DNA of 64,000 nucleotides from Acidobacteriota bacterium (GTDB lineage Bacteria; Acidobacteriota; Blastocatellia; HR10): NCBI GenBank assembly GCA_030550025.1, contig JAUQQC010000004.1, positions 238,401 to 302,400 of the forward strand, read 5' to 3'. Shown piece by piece: positions 10,094 to 20,445 of this stretch (position 1 is its first letter; each line of letters starts with the position of its first letter). The notes under the pieces were generated by a model. It saw only the letters and a program-made list of their open reading frames with translations, ran no database searches and was not told where the DNA came from. The position numbers and the translations under genes were made by a program.

Positions 10094-10130
10094 CTCTCCG
10101 AGGTGGGGAGGATTATACCCGTTCGGAGAG
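10094..10130 (-). promoter_or_regulatory. 8-bp inverted repeat surrounding a consensus TATAAT on the minus strand, upstream of the aminotransferase gene
   Basis: CTCTCCGA-N21-TCGGAGAG; the interval contains GGATTATACCC (TATAAT on the minus strand). Confidence 0.4.
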
Positions 10131-10244
10131 GGAGACTGCTACGGCGGCGCTCTCCAGGAGAGTGCTTTCGGGTTGTGGGGCGAGATGCTCGCTTGATGCG
10201 GCGGGCGATCGTCCTCTAGAATTGAGGGCCGCGAGGACGAGGGG

Positions 10245-11201
10245 GTGAGGCGATCGTTCCTGTGGTGGGACTTGAAGGAGCCGGCGACGCTGCTTGGCGC
10301 CGCTGGCATGGGCGTGTTCGTCTCCCTGAGGTGGCCGGATGTGACTCCGATAGCCGCGCGCGCGATCACGCCGCTGCTTGTGATCGTCCTCTTCACGGTC
10401 TTCGCGCGCGTATCGTTGGGGCGACTTCGCGAAGCGGCACGCGATCGACAGTATATGCTCACGGTCCTCGGGCTGAATTTCGGGAGCGCTCCCGTGCTCG
10501 CCTTTCTGCTGGGGAGTCTCCTTCTGCCGGATGTGCCGGAGTTGCGCGTTGGGCTCTTCCTGGCCCTGTTGACGCCGTGCACGGATTGGTATCTGATCTT
10601 CACGCATCTGGTCGGCGGGGACGTGGCGCGCAATCTCGCCGTGTTGCCTTGGAATCTGGTCTTGCAGGTGGCGCTCCTGCCGGTGTATCTCTGGCTCTTC
10701 ACCTCGGCGTGGCTGCCGGTGGAGCTGGGAGAGATCGGGCGGGCGTTGCTCGCCTATGCCGTCGTCCCGCTTGTAGCCGCGCAGCTTTTTCGGTGGCGAT
10801 GGGGCGAGAGGCGCGCCATAGTGCGCCTTGGATTTTGGGCGCTCGCGCTCGTCGTTTTCGCAATGTTCGCAAGCCATGGGCGGATCGCCCTGGCTCATCC
10901 TACGCTCTTTCTGCGGCTCGCTCCGCCGTTTCTGCTGTTTTATGTCCTGGCGCTCGCGCTCTCGCAAGTTGTGGCGCGCGGTCTTCGCTTTCCGCGGGAG
11001 CGCGCGCTGGCTTTAGCCTGCACGGTGATGGCGCGGAATTCGCCACTGGTCCTACCGCTTGCCGTAGTGCTCTTCCCCGAACATCCGATCATCGCGCTCA
11101 GCCAATTGATCGAACCGGTTGTGGAGATCCCCACGCTCATCCTCTTCTCGGCCGCTGTGAGGCGATGGGCCGTCGAGGAGGTGGGCGCGCCTCACGCTTG
11201 A
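10245..11201 (+). CDS. bile acid:sodium symporter / ACR3-like membrane transporter
   Basis: Polytopic membrane protein with LLTPCTDWYLIFTHLVGGDVARN and ACTVMARNSPLVLPLAV, as in the BASS/ACR3 superfamily. Confidence 0.75.
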   Translation: MRRSFLWWDLKEPATLLGAAGMGVFVSLRWPDVTPIAARAITPLLVIVLFTVFARVSLGRLREAARDRQYMLTVLGLNFGSAPVLAFLLGSLLLPDVPELRVGLFLALLTPCTDWYLIFTHLVGGDVARNLAVLPWNLVLQVALLPVYLWLFTSAWLPVELGEIGRALLAYAVVPLVAAQLFRWRWGERRAIVRLGFWALALVVFAMFASHGRIALAHPTLFLRLAPPFLLFYVLALALSQVVARGLRFPRERALALACTVMARNSPLVLPLAVVLFPEHPIIALSQLIEPVVEIPTLILFSAAVRRWAVEEVGAPHA

Positions 11202-11204
11202 CGC

Positions 11205-13103
11205 GTGCTCGGTCCGGTTGGTACCTTCATCGTTTCGAGCGCGCGTATGGAAGCTCTGCATGAGGAGGAGGTTCTCGGTCGAGCGTATGATGCCCGGTTG
11301 ATGCGACGGCTTCTCGGTTATCTTCGGCCGCATCGGCGGACGCTGTTGCTGGCCATCGTCCTCATCGTTTTGGCATCGCTCCTTCAACTCATCGGACCCG
11401 CACTGACGGTCATCGCGGTGGATCTGTTCATTCATCCGCGTCCGGAGGTGAGCCCGGTCGCGGCGCTCGCCGAACGCCTGCTGCGCGCGCTCCGGTGGTC
11501 GCCCTCTCCGCTCGAAGGGCTGCATCTGGTCGGCGGACTCTTCCTCGCCGTTCTCTTCGTGCAGTTCGCACTCACCTACGGCCAGACGGTGCTCGTGCAA
11601 TCGCTCGGGCAACGGCTCATGTTCGATCTCCGGGAGCAGATCTTCGATCACTTGCAGCGCGTGGACGTGCGATTTTACGATCGCAATCCGGTGGGCCGAT
11701 TGATGACGCGCCTGACGACGGACGTGGACGCGCTGAACGAGCTATTCACGGCCGGGGTGGTCGCTTTCGTCCAGGATTTCTTTTTGCTGTTGGGGATCGT
11801 CGGTCTCATGTTCTACCTGAACTGGCGATTGGCGCTGGTCGCTTTCCTGGTCCTCCCGCTGCTCCTGCTCGTGACGGTGTGGTTTCGGACGAACGCGCGT
11901 CGGGCCTATCGCGAAGTGCGCGCGCGCATCGCCCGCATCAATGCGTTCTTGCAAGAGCACATCACGGGCATGGCGACCGTCCAGCTCTTCAATGAAGAGC
12001 GACGGAGCTTCGAGCGTTTCGATCGCCTCAATGCGGATCATCGTCAGGCCAATTTGGAGACGATCTTCTACTACGCCGTCTTCTTCCCGGCTGTGGAACT
12101 GGTGAGCGCCATTGGGATCGCCCTCATCATTTGGTACGGCGGGCATCAGGTCCTGGCCGGGCAGGTGACGCTCGGCGCGTTGATCGGATTCGTGCAACTG
12201 TCGCAGCGATTCTTCCAACCGATCTCCGATCTGAGCGAGAAGTATAACATCCTGCAATCGGCGATGGCGGCCTCCGAGCGTATCTTCGCGTTGCTGGACA
12301 CGCCCATCGGGATCGCTTCGCGAGGGGGGTATAGGCCCCAACACGTACGGGGACATCTCGAATTCCGTCACGTTTGGTTCGCCTATGAAGGGGAGGAATG
12401 GGTCTTGCGCGACGTCTCCTTCGAGGTGCGCCCTGGGGAGACGGTCGCCCTCGTCGGGCCGACGGGAGCGGGCAAGACGACGATCGCGCATCTGTTGCTT
12501 CGCTTCTACGACGTGTCGCGCGGGGCGATCCTTCTCGATGGGGTGGATCTTCGCGAGTGGGACCTTCGCGCTCTGCGACGCGCCTTCGCGCTGGTGCCGC
12601 AAGACGTCTTCCTCTTCTCGGGCGACATCGCGACGAACATTCGCTTGGGGGAGATGGCCTTTTCCGAGGAGCGCGTGCGAGAAGCCGCGCGCCGCGTGCA
12701 CGCGCATGAGTTCATCGAACGCCTGCCGGGAGGATATCACGCAGAGGTCGGCGAGCGCGGCGCACGGCTCTCCACTGGGCAGAAGCAATTGCTCGCCTTC
12801 GCCCGCGCCCTCTGTTTCGATGCGCCGATCCTCATTCTGGATGAAGCGACGGCCAGCGTAGATCCGCATACGGAGGGGCTCATTCACGAAGCTCTGGAGG
12901 CGCTCCTGGGCGGACGCACGAGCCTGATCATCGCGCATCGGCTCTCGACGATCCAACGGGCTGATCGGATCATCGTGGTGCATAAGGGACGGGTGCGGGA
13001 GATCGGCACGCATGCGGAGTTGATGAGGCGAGATGGCTTCTACGCTCGACTCTATCGCTTACAATATCGCCAGATGGTGGGGCGAGCTGCCGAGGGAGGA
13101 TAA
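11205..13103 (+). CDS. ABC transporter, fused permease/ATPase (MsbA/MdlB-like exporter)
   Basis: N-terminal TM domain, Walker A GPTGAGKTTIAHL, signature RLSTGQKQLLAFARAL, Walker B ILILDEATASVD. Confidence 0.95.
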   Translation: MLGPVGTFIVSSARMEALHEEEVLGRAYDARLMRRLLGYLRPHRRTLLLAIVLIVLASLLQLIGPALTVIAVDLFIHPRPEVSPVAALAERLLRALRWSPSPLEGLHLVGGLFLAVLFVQFALTYGQTVLVQSLGQRLMFDLREQIFDHLQRVDVRFYDRNPVGRLMTRLTTDVDALNELFTAGVVAFVQDFFLLLGIVGLMFYLNWRLALVAFLVLPLLLLVTVWFRTNARRAYREVRARIARINAFLQEHITGMATVQLFNEERRSFERFDRLNADHRQANLETIFYYAVFFPAVELVSAIGIALIIWYGGHQVLAGQVTLGALIGFVQLSQRFFQPISDLSEKYNILQSAMAASERIFALLDTPIGIASRGGYRPQHVRGHLEFRHVWFAYEGEEWVLRDVSFEVRPGETVALVGPTGAGKTTIAHLLLRFYDVSRGAILLDGVDLREWDLRALRRAFALVPQDVFLFSGDIATNIRLGEMAFSEERVREAARRVHAHEFIERLPGGYHAEVGERGARLSTGQKQLLAFARALCFDAPILILDEATASVDPHTEGLIHEALEALLGGRTSLIIAHRLSTIQRADRIIVVHKGRVREIGTHAELMRRDGFYARLYRLQYRQMVGRAAEGG

Positions 13104-13153
13104 GAGGGCGCTCATCGCGGGCCGTTCAATGGAAGGTCTTGGGGACACGTCAT

Positions 13154-14335
13154 ATGAGGCGACGATGGCTCATCCTGCTTCTGACGGGACTGGGCGGCGG
13201 GTGGATCGTCGGCGGACTCTTGATGTGGCGCGGGCACGAGCCGGAGGACCGTATCCTCGTCTTCGGGAACATCGAGGTGACGGAGGTGGAGATTGCTTTC
13301 CAGGTCTCGGGGCGGATCGTGGAGCTTCCCGTGCGCGAGGGGGAGGTGGTGAGACGGGGAGCCGTGCTCGCGCGACTGGATCGCGAATCTCTGGAACGGC
13401 AACGGGATCGCGCGATGGCGGCCGTGCGCGTCGCCGAATCGCAGGTAGCACAACTGCGCACGGCCATCGCGCACCTGCGCGAGATCGTCGAGGCGCAGAT
13501 CATCGAGCGCCAGGCCGCGCTCGAACAGGCCGAGGCGCAACTTCGAGAGTTGCTCGCGGGATCCCGCGCGCCGGAGATTGAGCAAGCGCGCGCGGCCGTA
13601 CAGGCGGCTCGCGCCGAACGGGAGCGCGCACAGCGAGATTGGGAGCGCGCTCAGGTGCTTTACGAGCGCGATGAGATCTCGACGGCGCAGTACGATCAGG
13701 CGCGGATGCGCTGCGAGCAGGCGAGCGCTCAACTCCAGCAAGCCGAGCAGCGATTGGCTCTTTTGCTGGAGGGGCCGCGGCGGGAGCAGATCGAAGCCGC
13801 GCGCGCGCAAGTCGCGCGCGCGCGCGCGACCTTGCGACAGGCCGAGGCACAACGTTTGGAACTGCGCCGCCGCGAACAGGAATTGGCGATGCGCGAGGCC
13901 GAGCGCGAACGCGCGCGCGCGGAGTTGGCGCTGATCGAGACCCAGTTACGGGAGACCGTCGTCGCGGCGCCCTTTGACGGCGTCGTGCTCGCGAAAGTGG
14001 CGGAAGTGGGGGAAGTCATCGCCGCCGGCGCGACGGTCCTCACCTTGGGCGATCTCCGACGTCCCTGGGTGCGAGCGTATATCGGCGAGCGCGATCTCGG
14101 GCGCGTGAAACTCGGTGCGCGCGTCCGGGTGAAGACCGATTCTTTCCCCGACCGCATCTATTGGGGGCGCGTCTCGTTCATCGCGTCGGAGGCCGAGTTC
14201 ACCCCCAAGCCGATTCAAACGCCCGAAGAGCGCGTCCGCTACGTCTACCGGATCAAGATCGAAGTCGAGAACCCCAACCTGGAGCTGAAGGCGAATATGC
14301 CGGTCACGGCTGAGATCCTACGGGAGCACCCGTGA
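13154..14335 (+). CDS. HlyD-family membrane fusion protein (YbhG-like)
   Basis: Single N-terminal TM, VSGRIVELPVREGEVVRRGAVLARLD lipoyl-like segment, long coiled coil, VVAAPFDGVVLAKVAEVGEVIAAG. Start 13154 preferred over 13139. Confidence 0.9.
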   Translation: MRRRWLILLLTGLGGGWIVGGLLMWRGHEPEDRILVFGNIEVTEVEIAFQVSGRIVELPVREGEVVRRGAVLARLDRESLERQRDRAMAAVRVAESQVAQLRTAIAHLREIVEAQIIERQAALEQAEAQLRELLAGSRAPEIEQARAAVQAARAERERAQRDWERAQVLYERDEISTAQYDQARMRCEQASAQLQQAEQRLALLLEGPRREQIEAARAQVARARATLRQAEAQRLELRRREQELAMREAERERARAELALIETQLRETVVAAPFDGVVLAKVAEVGEVIAAGATVLTLGDLRRPWVRAYIGERDLGRVKLGARVRVKTDSFPDRIYWGRVSFIASEAEFTPKPIQTPEERVRYVYRIKIEVENPNLELKANMPVTAEILREHP

Positions 14336-15321
14336 GCGAGAGGGTCACGGTGGAGATCGTCGTTCGCGCGCAAGGGGTGACGCGGCGCTTCGGCGGATTA
14401 GTGGCGGTGGAGCATCTCGACCTGGAGGTGCGACGGGGAGAGATCTTCGGTTTGGTGGGGCCGGATGGAGCGGGGAAGACGACGACGTTGCGCCTGCTCG
14501 GTGGCTTGCTGGAGCCAGATGCTGGGGAGATCGAAGTGGCCGGATACGACGTGCGTCGCCAGCGAGAGTCGGTCCGCGATCACATCGGCTATGTAGCCCA
14601 GCGCGGTGGGATCTACGACGACCTCTCGGTCGAGGAGAACATCCGCTTCTATGCCGATCTCTATGGCGTTCCGGCTCGAGTCCGTGAGGTGCGCGCGGCC
14701 GAGCTCTTGGGCGTGACGCGCCTGGAGCCCTTTCGCCGATACCGCGCCCATCAGCTCTCTGGTGGCATGCGTCAGAAACTCGCGCTGGCCTGCGCGCTCG
14801 TGCATCGTCCGCAGGTTCTCTTTTTGGATGAGCCGACGACCGGCATTGATCCGATCTCGCGGCGTGAGATCTGGGGGCTCCTGATCGAGCTGCGGAAGGA
14901 GGGGGTAACGATCGTCTTCACGACGGCCTCTCTGGACGAGGCCGAGCGAGCGGCGCGCCTTGGCCTGTTGTATCGTGGGCGGTTGCTGCGATGCGCATCG
15001 GCCGACGCACTGCGGCGCGAATTCTCCGGACGCGGATGCGAGGTTCGGACGCCCGATCGCGCGCGCGCGCAGCGCGTGCTCCGGCAGAGCGAAGGAGTCG
15101 TGAGCGTCGAACCCTTCGGCTCGACCCTTCGCGTTCTCTTCGATCCGGCATGCGCGTCGCCCGAAGCGATAAAGCGCGCGCTCGGCGCGGAGGGGATCAC
15201 CGAAGTGGAAGTGCGGCCGCTCGTCCCCTCTTTGGAGGACATCTTCATCGCGCTGATCCGTCAGCGCGAACGCATCGAAGGTGGGTATGGCCGAGCCGAC
15301 GTCGGCGGCGTGGGCCATTGA
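14332..15321 (+). CDS. ABC transporter ATP-binding protein (first half of a YbhF-like pair)
   Basis: GPDGAGKTTTLRLLGG, LSGGMRQKLALACALVHRPQVLFLDEPTTGIDP. Confidence 0.93.
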   Translation: MSERVTVEIVVRAQGVTRRFGGLVAVEHLDLEVRRGEIFGLVGPDGAGKTTTLRLLGGLLEPDAGEIEVAGYDVRRQRESVRDHIGYVAQRGGIYDDLSVEENIRFYADLYGVPARVREVRAAELLGVTRLEPFRRYRAHQLSGGMRQKLALACALVHRPQVLFLDEPTTGIDPISRREIWGLLIELRKEGVTIVFTTASLDEAERAARLGLLYRGRLLRCASADALRREFSGRGCEVRTPDRARAQRVLRQSEGVVSVEPFGSTLRVLFDPACASPEAIKRALGAEGITEVEVRPLVPSLEDIFIALIRQRERIEGGYGRADVGGVGH

Positions 15322-16243
15322 GGTCGAGGGATTGGTCAAGCGATTCGGCGCATTCGTCGCCGTGGATCGCATCAGCTTTCGCGTGCGGCGGGGAGAGATC
15401 TTCGGGCTCCTTGGACCGAATGGCGCGGGCAAATCCACGACGATCCGCATCCTCTGTGGATTGCTCTTGCCGACAGAGGGGCGCGTGCGCGTGGATGGCC
15501 TCGATGTCCTGACGCAGGCCGAACACGTCAAGCGGCGCATCGGTTACCTGTCACAGCGCTTTTCCCTCTACGAGGATTTGACCGTCGAGGAGAACGTGGA
15601 GTTCTTCAGCGGCCTCTATGGCGTCCCGCGCGAGCGCCGACGCGAGCGCCTGGAGGAGGTCTTGCAGATGGTGGGGCTCGCCGAGCGGCGACGCGCGCTC
15701 GTACGCGTGCTCCCGGGCGGGTGGAAGCAGCGCTTGGCGCTCGCCTGTGCGCTCGTGCATGAGCCGCCGATCCTCTTTCTCGACGAACCGACCTCGGGCG
15801 TTGACCCGATCGCGCGTCGCCAGTTCTGGGAGATGATCGTGCGCCTTTCGGAGGCCGGTCATACGATCCTTGTGACGACGCATTATCTGGACGAGGCGGA
15901 ATATTGCCACCGGTTGGCGCTCCTGCATCGGGGGAAGATTGTCGCGCTCGACGCGCCGGCGGCTCTGGCGCGAGCGCTCTCCTGGGTGGCGTTCCTGCGC
16001 ATCGAGCCCTCGGACGTGCTGGAGAGCGTGAAGGTGCTTGAGCGAGAAGAGATGGTCGAACAGATCACTTTCTCCGGCGCCGGCCTTCGTCTTCGCGTCC
16101 GCGATCCGCATCGGGCGAGCGAGCGGATCCAACAGCTCTTGCACGCGCGGGGGATCGCGATCTCTCGGGTGGAAGTCGTCCCGCCCTCGATGGAAGACAT
16201 CTTCGTGGCCGTGATCGAAGAGAGTGAGCGGAGCGAGCGATGA
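15287..16243 (+). CDS. ABC transporter ATP-binding protein (second half of a YbhF-like pair)
   Basis: GPNGAGKSTTIRILCG, LPGGWKQRLALACALVHEPPILFLDEPTSGVDP; overlaps the previous ORF. Confidence 0.93.
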   Translation: MAEPTSAAWAIEVEGLVKRFGAFVAVDRISFRVRRGEIFGLLGPNGAGKSTTIRILCGLLLPTEGRVRVDGLDVLTQAEHVKRRIGYLSQRFSLYEDLTVEENVEFFSGLYGVPRERRRERLEEVLQMVGLAERRRALVRVLPGGWKQRLALACALVHEPPILFLDEPTSGVDPIARRQFWEMIVRLSEAGHTILVTTHYLDEAEYCHRLALLHRGKIVALDAPAALARALSWVAFLRIEPSDVLESVKVLEREEMVEQITFSGAGLRLRVRDPHRASERIQQLLHARGIAISRVEVVPPSMEDIFVAVIEESERSER

Positions 16244-17373
16244 CGTGGCGGCGGACGTGGGCCATAGCCCGGAAGGAATCCCTCCACATTCGGCGCGATC
16301 CGAGGAGCTTGCTGCTGGCGCTCGCCGTGCCCGTGGTCCTGCTCCTGCTGTTTGGGTATGCGCTGCGGCTGGACGTGGATCGCATCCCCATGCTCGTGCG
16401 GGATGCCGACGACAGCCCACAGAGCCGGGAGCTGATCGCGCGCTTCGCCGGCTCGCGATTCTTCGACGTGCTCGGCACGGTCGAGGACGAAGCGCGCATC
16501 GCGCGCGAGATGGATCGCAACCGCTGCTTGATGGCGCTGGTGATCCCCCCGGACTATTCGCGCCGGTGGCTCCGTGGGGAGCGCGCCTCGATCCAACTCC
16601 TCTTCGATGGGAGCGATTCGAATACGGCCTCGATCGCTCTCGGCTATGCGGAGACCGTGCTGCGGACGTATGCCGGGGAGTGGCAGGTGTCGGTCCTTCG
16701 GCGCGCGACGGGGCGGCAGATGAAGCCGCCGCTCGATCCGCGCGTGCGCATCTGGTATAACAGTGAGCTTCGCTCGCGCAATTACATCGTCCCCGGGTTG
16801 ATCGCCATCATCCTCATGATCATCGCCGCGTTGCTCACTTCGCTCACTCTCGCCCGCGAATGGGAGATGGGGACGATGGAGCAGTTGCTCTCGACGCCGG
16901 TGCGCGCTTCCGAGATCGTGCTCGGGAAGATGCTCGCGTTCTTCGGGATCGGTCTGCTCGATATGCTCATCGTGCTCGTGGTGGGCGTCGTCTTCTTTCG
17001 CGTGCCCTTGCGGGGCGATCCTCTGCTGGTCTTCCTCATGGGAGGGCTTTTCCTCTTCGGCGCGCTCGGATGGGGGCTGTTCATCTCCGCCCTCGTGCGT
17101 TCGCAGGTCCTGGCGTATCAACTGGGCGTGATCACGTCATTCCTGCCGGCCTTTCTGCTCTCGGGCTTCATCTTCGCCATCGAGAACATGCCGCCGGTGG
17201 TGCGGGCGCTGACCTATCTCGTCCCGGCGCGATATTTCATCGTGATCTTGCGGGGCCTCTTCCTGAAGGGGATCGGCCTGGAATGGCTCGTGGGGGAAGC
17301 GCTGTTTCTGATCGGGTACGCGGGGGCGGTCTTCGCACTGGCCACGCGACGCGTGCGACGAGGATTAGCGTGA
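16240..17373 (+). CDS. ABC-2 type permease (YbhS/YbhR-like)
   Basis: RSRNYIVPGLIAIILMIIAALLTSLTLAREWEMGTMEQLLSTPVRASEIVLGK. Confidence 0.92.
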   Translation: MTWRRTWAIARKESLHIRRDPRSLLLALAVPVVLLLLFGYALRLDVDRIPMLVRDADDSPQSRELIARFAGSRFFDVLGTVEDEARIAREMDRNRCLMALVIPPDYSRRWLRGERASIQLLFDGSDSNTASIALGYAETVLRTYAGEWQVSVLRRATGRQMKPPLDPRVRIWYNSELRSRNYIVPGLIAIILMIIAALLTSLTLAREWEMGTMEQLLSTPVRASEIVLGKMLAFFGIGLLDMLIVLVVGVVFFRVPLRGDPLLVFLMGGLFLFGALGWGLFISALVRSQVLAYQLGVITSFLPAFLLSGFIFAIENMPPVVRALTYLVPARYFIVILRGLFLKGIGLEWLVGEALFLIGYAGAVFALATRRVRRGLA

Positions 17374-17374
17374 G

Positions 17375-18526
17375 ATGTGGGATCGCATTCGAGAGATGAT
17401 TCGGAAGGAGTGGCGGCAGGCGCTGCGCGAACCGCGGATGCGCATCCTGTTGTTCTTGCCGCCGGTGATTCAGCTGACGATCTTCGGCTATGCCGTCAAT
17501 TTGGATGTGGAGCGCGCGCCGATCGCGTGGATGGATGGAGACCGAACGCCGGCCAGCCGCGCTCTGCGTGCGGCGTTCGAGGGTTCACCGCATTTTCGTG
17601 TGGTCGCCGCGCCTGCGCGGGAGGAAGAGGGGCGCGAGCTTTTGGATCGCGGGCGCGTCCTCATGCTCGTGCGCGTGTTGCCGGGCTTCGCTGAGCAGGT
17701 GAAGCGAGGCGAGACGGCCGCCGTGCAGATCCTCATCGAGGGGACGAACTCGAACACCGCCTCCATTCTCTCCACCTACGCGACGCGCGTCGTCCTTCGC
17801 TATGCCGACGAAGTGATGGCCAAGCGCGAGCGACGTGCGCTGAAGGCGCTCGCCTTCGAGCGCGACGCGCCGATCGCCGTCCCCGAGCTGGACGTGCGGA
17901 CGCGCATCTGGTTCAATCCCGATCTTCGCAGCCGGAACTATTTCGTCCCCGGCGTTCTGGTCAACATCGTCGCGATCGTCACGTTGATCCTCACGGCGAT
18001 GGCCATCGTGCGCGAGCGCGAGTTGGGGACGATGGAGCAACTCCTGGTGACGCCCATTCGCCCGGTCGAATTCGTCCTCGGGAAGACCGTGCCGTTCGCC
18101 CTCATTGGTCTTGTGGATGTCCTGCTGGTGACGAGTGCGGCGCTGCTCATTTTTCGCGTCCCGTTTCGAGGGAGCGTCCTCGTCCTCCTGTTCAGCGCGA
18201 TCCTCTTCGTCTTGACGACGCTCGGCGTGGGCGTCTTCCTCTCGACGATCTCTCGGACGCAGCAGCAGGCGATGCTCGCCTCGTTCTTCTTCTTCATGCC
18301 GGCCTTCACGTTGAGCGGATTCGCCTTCCCGATTCGGAATATGCCCGTGCCCGTGCAATATCTCACGTATGCGAATCCCGTGCGGTATTTCCTGGAGATC
18401 GTGCGAGGGGTGTTTTTGAAGGGGACGGGGATCGCCGTCCTCTGGCCGCAGATGGTGGCGTTGCTGCTGTTTGGCGTGACCGTCTTCGGCATGAGCATCT
18501 GGCGCTTCCAGCGGCGGCTGGAATGA
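17375..18526 (+). CDS. ABC-2 type permease (YbhS/YbhR-like)
   Basis: RSRNYFVPGVLVNIVAIVTLILTAMAIVRERELGTMEQLLVTPIRPVEFVLGK; paralogue of the preceding gene. Confidence 0.92.
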   Translation: MWDRIREMIRKEWRQALREPRMRILLFLPPVIQLTIFGYAVNLDVERAPIAWMDGDRTPASRALRAAFEGSPHFRVVAAPAREEEGRELLDRGRVLMLVRVLPGFAEQVKRGETAAVQILIEGTNSNTASILSTYATRVVLRYADEVMAKRERRALKALAFERDAPIAVPELDVRTRIWFNPDLRSRNYFVPGVLVNIVAIVTLILTAMAIVRERELGTMEQLLVTPIRPVEFVLGKTVPFALIGLVDVLLVTSAALLIFRVPFRGSVLVLLFSAILFVLTTLGVGVFLSTISRTQQQAMLASFFFFMPAFTLSGFAFPIRNMPVPVQYLTYANPVRYFLEIVRGVFLKGTGIAVLWPQMVALLLFGVTVFGMSIWRFQRRLE

Positions 18527-18528
18527 GC

Positions 18529-18545
18529 CCCTCCGATTCGGAGGG
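18529..18545. terminator. hairpin between convergent ABC permease and ggt
   Basis: CCCTCCGA-T-TCGGAGGG directly after the permease stop. Confidence 0.5.
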
Positions 18546-18576
18546 CGTGGCGTTTGCGTGAGCGCCGCGCGCGGCG

Positions 18577-20286
18577 TCACAGCCACGGTTCCGGAACGGC
18601 GGCGCCGTCTTTCCGCGGATCGGAAGCTCCGAAGTTCACTCCGGTCGCGACATCCCGCGCGACGGCCTGTCCGCCCCCCATTTGCGAGGAATACGCACCG
18701 CGCACCTGAAGTTGATGGCCGAGAGCCTGAAGCTCCGCGCGCACGCGTTCGGGAATGCGCGCTTCGATCTGCACATCGCAGCCGCCGAAGGTCCGTTTGG
18801 TGAAGCGCGCGGCTTCGAGCGCTTCTTGGAGGTTCATCCCGTGATCCACGATGTGGGAGACGAACTGCGCGTGCGCCTGCGCTTGATTCCACCCGCCCAT
18901 GATGCCGAAGGCGATGCGCATGCTCCCTCGTTCCATGAAGGCGGGGATGATCGTGTGCAGCGGGCGTTTCCTCGGCGCCAGGGCGTTCGGATGCGTCGGA
19001 TCGAAGCTGAAGAGCGCACCGCGATTCTGCAGCGCGAAGCCCGTCCTCTCGGCGACGAGTCCGGATCCGAAGCTCTCGTAGTTGCTCTGAATGAGGGAGA
19101 CCATGTTCCCCTCCCGATCCACGACGCTCAGGTACACGGTCTCATCCCCAGCGTCCATCGGTTCCCCCGGTTCGACCTCGCAATGCGCTTTCGTGGGGTC
19201 AATGTGGCGAGCGCGCTCGCGCGCATATTCTTTCGAGAGAAGACCGGAGACGGGGACGCGGGCGAATCGCGGATCGGCGACGTAGCGGATCAGATCCGCG
19301 TAGGCGAGTTTCTTCGCCTCGATCATGACGTGTAGCGCGCGCGCCGAATGATGTCCGAATTCCCCCAGAGGGAATTGCTCCATGATGTTCAGCATGATCA
19401 AGGCGGCGATGCCTTGCCCGTTAGGCGGAAGCTCGTAGACGGTCCAGCCGCGGTACGTCGTCCAGATCGGCTCGACCCATTCGCTGGAGAACTCCGCGAG
19501 ATCAGCGGCCGTCATCGTCCCCCCATATCGTCGAAGGGTGTCCAGCAGGCGTCGGGCGATCTCGCCCTTGTAGAACGCGTCGGGACCATGCGCGGCGATC
19601 TGCCGATAGCTCCACGCGAGGTCGGGATTGCGAAAGACCTCGCCGACGCGCGGCGCGCGGCCTTCGGGCAAATACGTCCGCGCGGAGGATTCGTTTTGGC
19701 GCAACAGGCGCTCGTTGGCCGCCCAAAGCGCGGCGACCAGCTCCGTGATCGGGACGCCTTCCTCCGCATAGCGGATCGCCGCGGCGAAAAGGTCGGACCA
19801 TTTCATGCGTCCGAAGCGCGCGTGCAGCTTCGCCCATCCGTCTACGGCTCCCGGGACCGTCACCGTATGGACACCACGCTGGGGGATCGTCGTATGCCCT
19901 TGGCGTTTGAGGTATTCGATCGTCAATCCCGACGGCGCCCACCCGCTGGCATTCAGTCCGTGAAGCCGACCGGTTCGCGCATCGTAGACGAGCGCGAACA
20001 GATCGCCCCCGATCCCATTGCTCATCGGAGCGACCAATCCCATCACGGCGTTGGCGGCGATCGCGGCATCTACGGCATGCCCTCCGCGTGCCAAGATCAC
20101 CGCGCCCACTTGCGATGCCAGCGGGTGTTCGCTCGCGACGATGCCGTGGCGCGAGATCACCATCGAACGCGCCTGCCACCGATCCTGGGCCGCGATGCCG
20201 GATTCCCGCGGCTTCCCAGCGAAAAAGGGCATCACCATCAGAACGCCCAGCGAGAATGCGCTCATCACTGCCGTGCGCCTCATCAT
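18577..20286 (-). CDS. ggt: gamma-glutamyltransferase
   Basis: SNGIGGDLFALVYDA, DLAEFSSEWVEP, ELPPNGQGIAALIMLNI, TVYLSVVDREGNMVSLIQSNYESFGSG (catalytic Thr region), GIMGGWNQAQAHAQF. Confidence 0.93.
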   Translation of the reverse strand: MMRRTAVMSAFSLGVLMVMPFFAGKPRESGIAAQDRWQARSMVISRHGIVASEHPLASQVGAVILARGGHAVDAAIAANAVMGLVAPMSNGIGGDLFALVYDARTGRLHGLNASGWAPSGLTIEYLKRQGHTTIPQRGVHTVTVPGAVDGWAKLHARFGRMKWSDLFAAAIRYAEEGVPITELVAALWAANERLLRQNESSARTYLPEGRAPRVGEVFRNPDLAWSYRQIAAHGPDAFYKGEIARRLLDTLRRYGGTMTAADLAEFSSEWVEPIWTTYRGWTVYELPPNGQGIAALIMLNIMEQFPLGEFGHHSARALHVMIEAKKLAYADLIRYVADPRFARVPVSGLLSKEYARERARHIDPTKAHCEVEPGEPMDAGDETVYLSVVDREGNMVSLIQSNYESFGSGLVAERTGFALQNRGALFSFDPTHPNALAPRKRPLHTIIPAFMERGSMRIAFGIMGGWNQAQAHAQFVSHIVDHGMNLQEALEAARFTKRTFGGCDVQIEARIPERVRAELQALGHQLQVRGAYSSQMGGGQAVARDVATGVNFGASDPRKDGAAVPEPWL

Positions 20287-20445
20287 CCTTACCCTCCTTC
20301 GTCGCGGCCAATTGTAGGCTGAGGGACGTTTCAGAGCAACCGAGGAGAGCGTCCGCGCGCGGAGCCGTGGCGGATCGCACCGAGCGCCTCGTCCTCGTAC
20401 GGGGTTTTCGGTTCACTCGAAAGCCGCTCGGACGCAATACTCCCG

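Noticed and set aside
14398-15540. 380-aa minus-strand ORF opposite the ABC ATPases
   Set aside because: Antisense of two well-supported ATPase genes; low-complexity Arg-rich translation typical of high-GC shadow ORFs.
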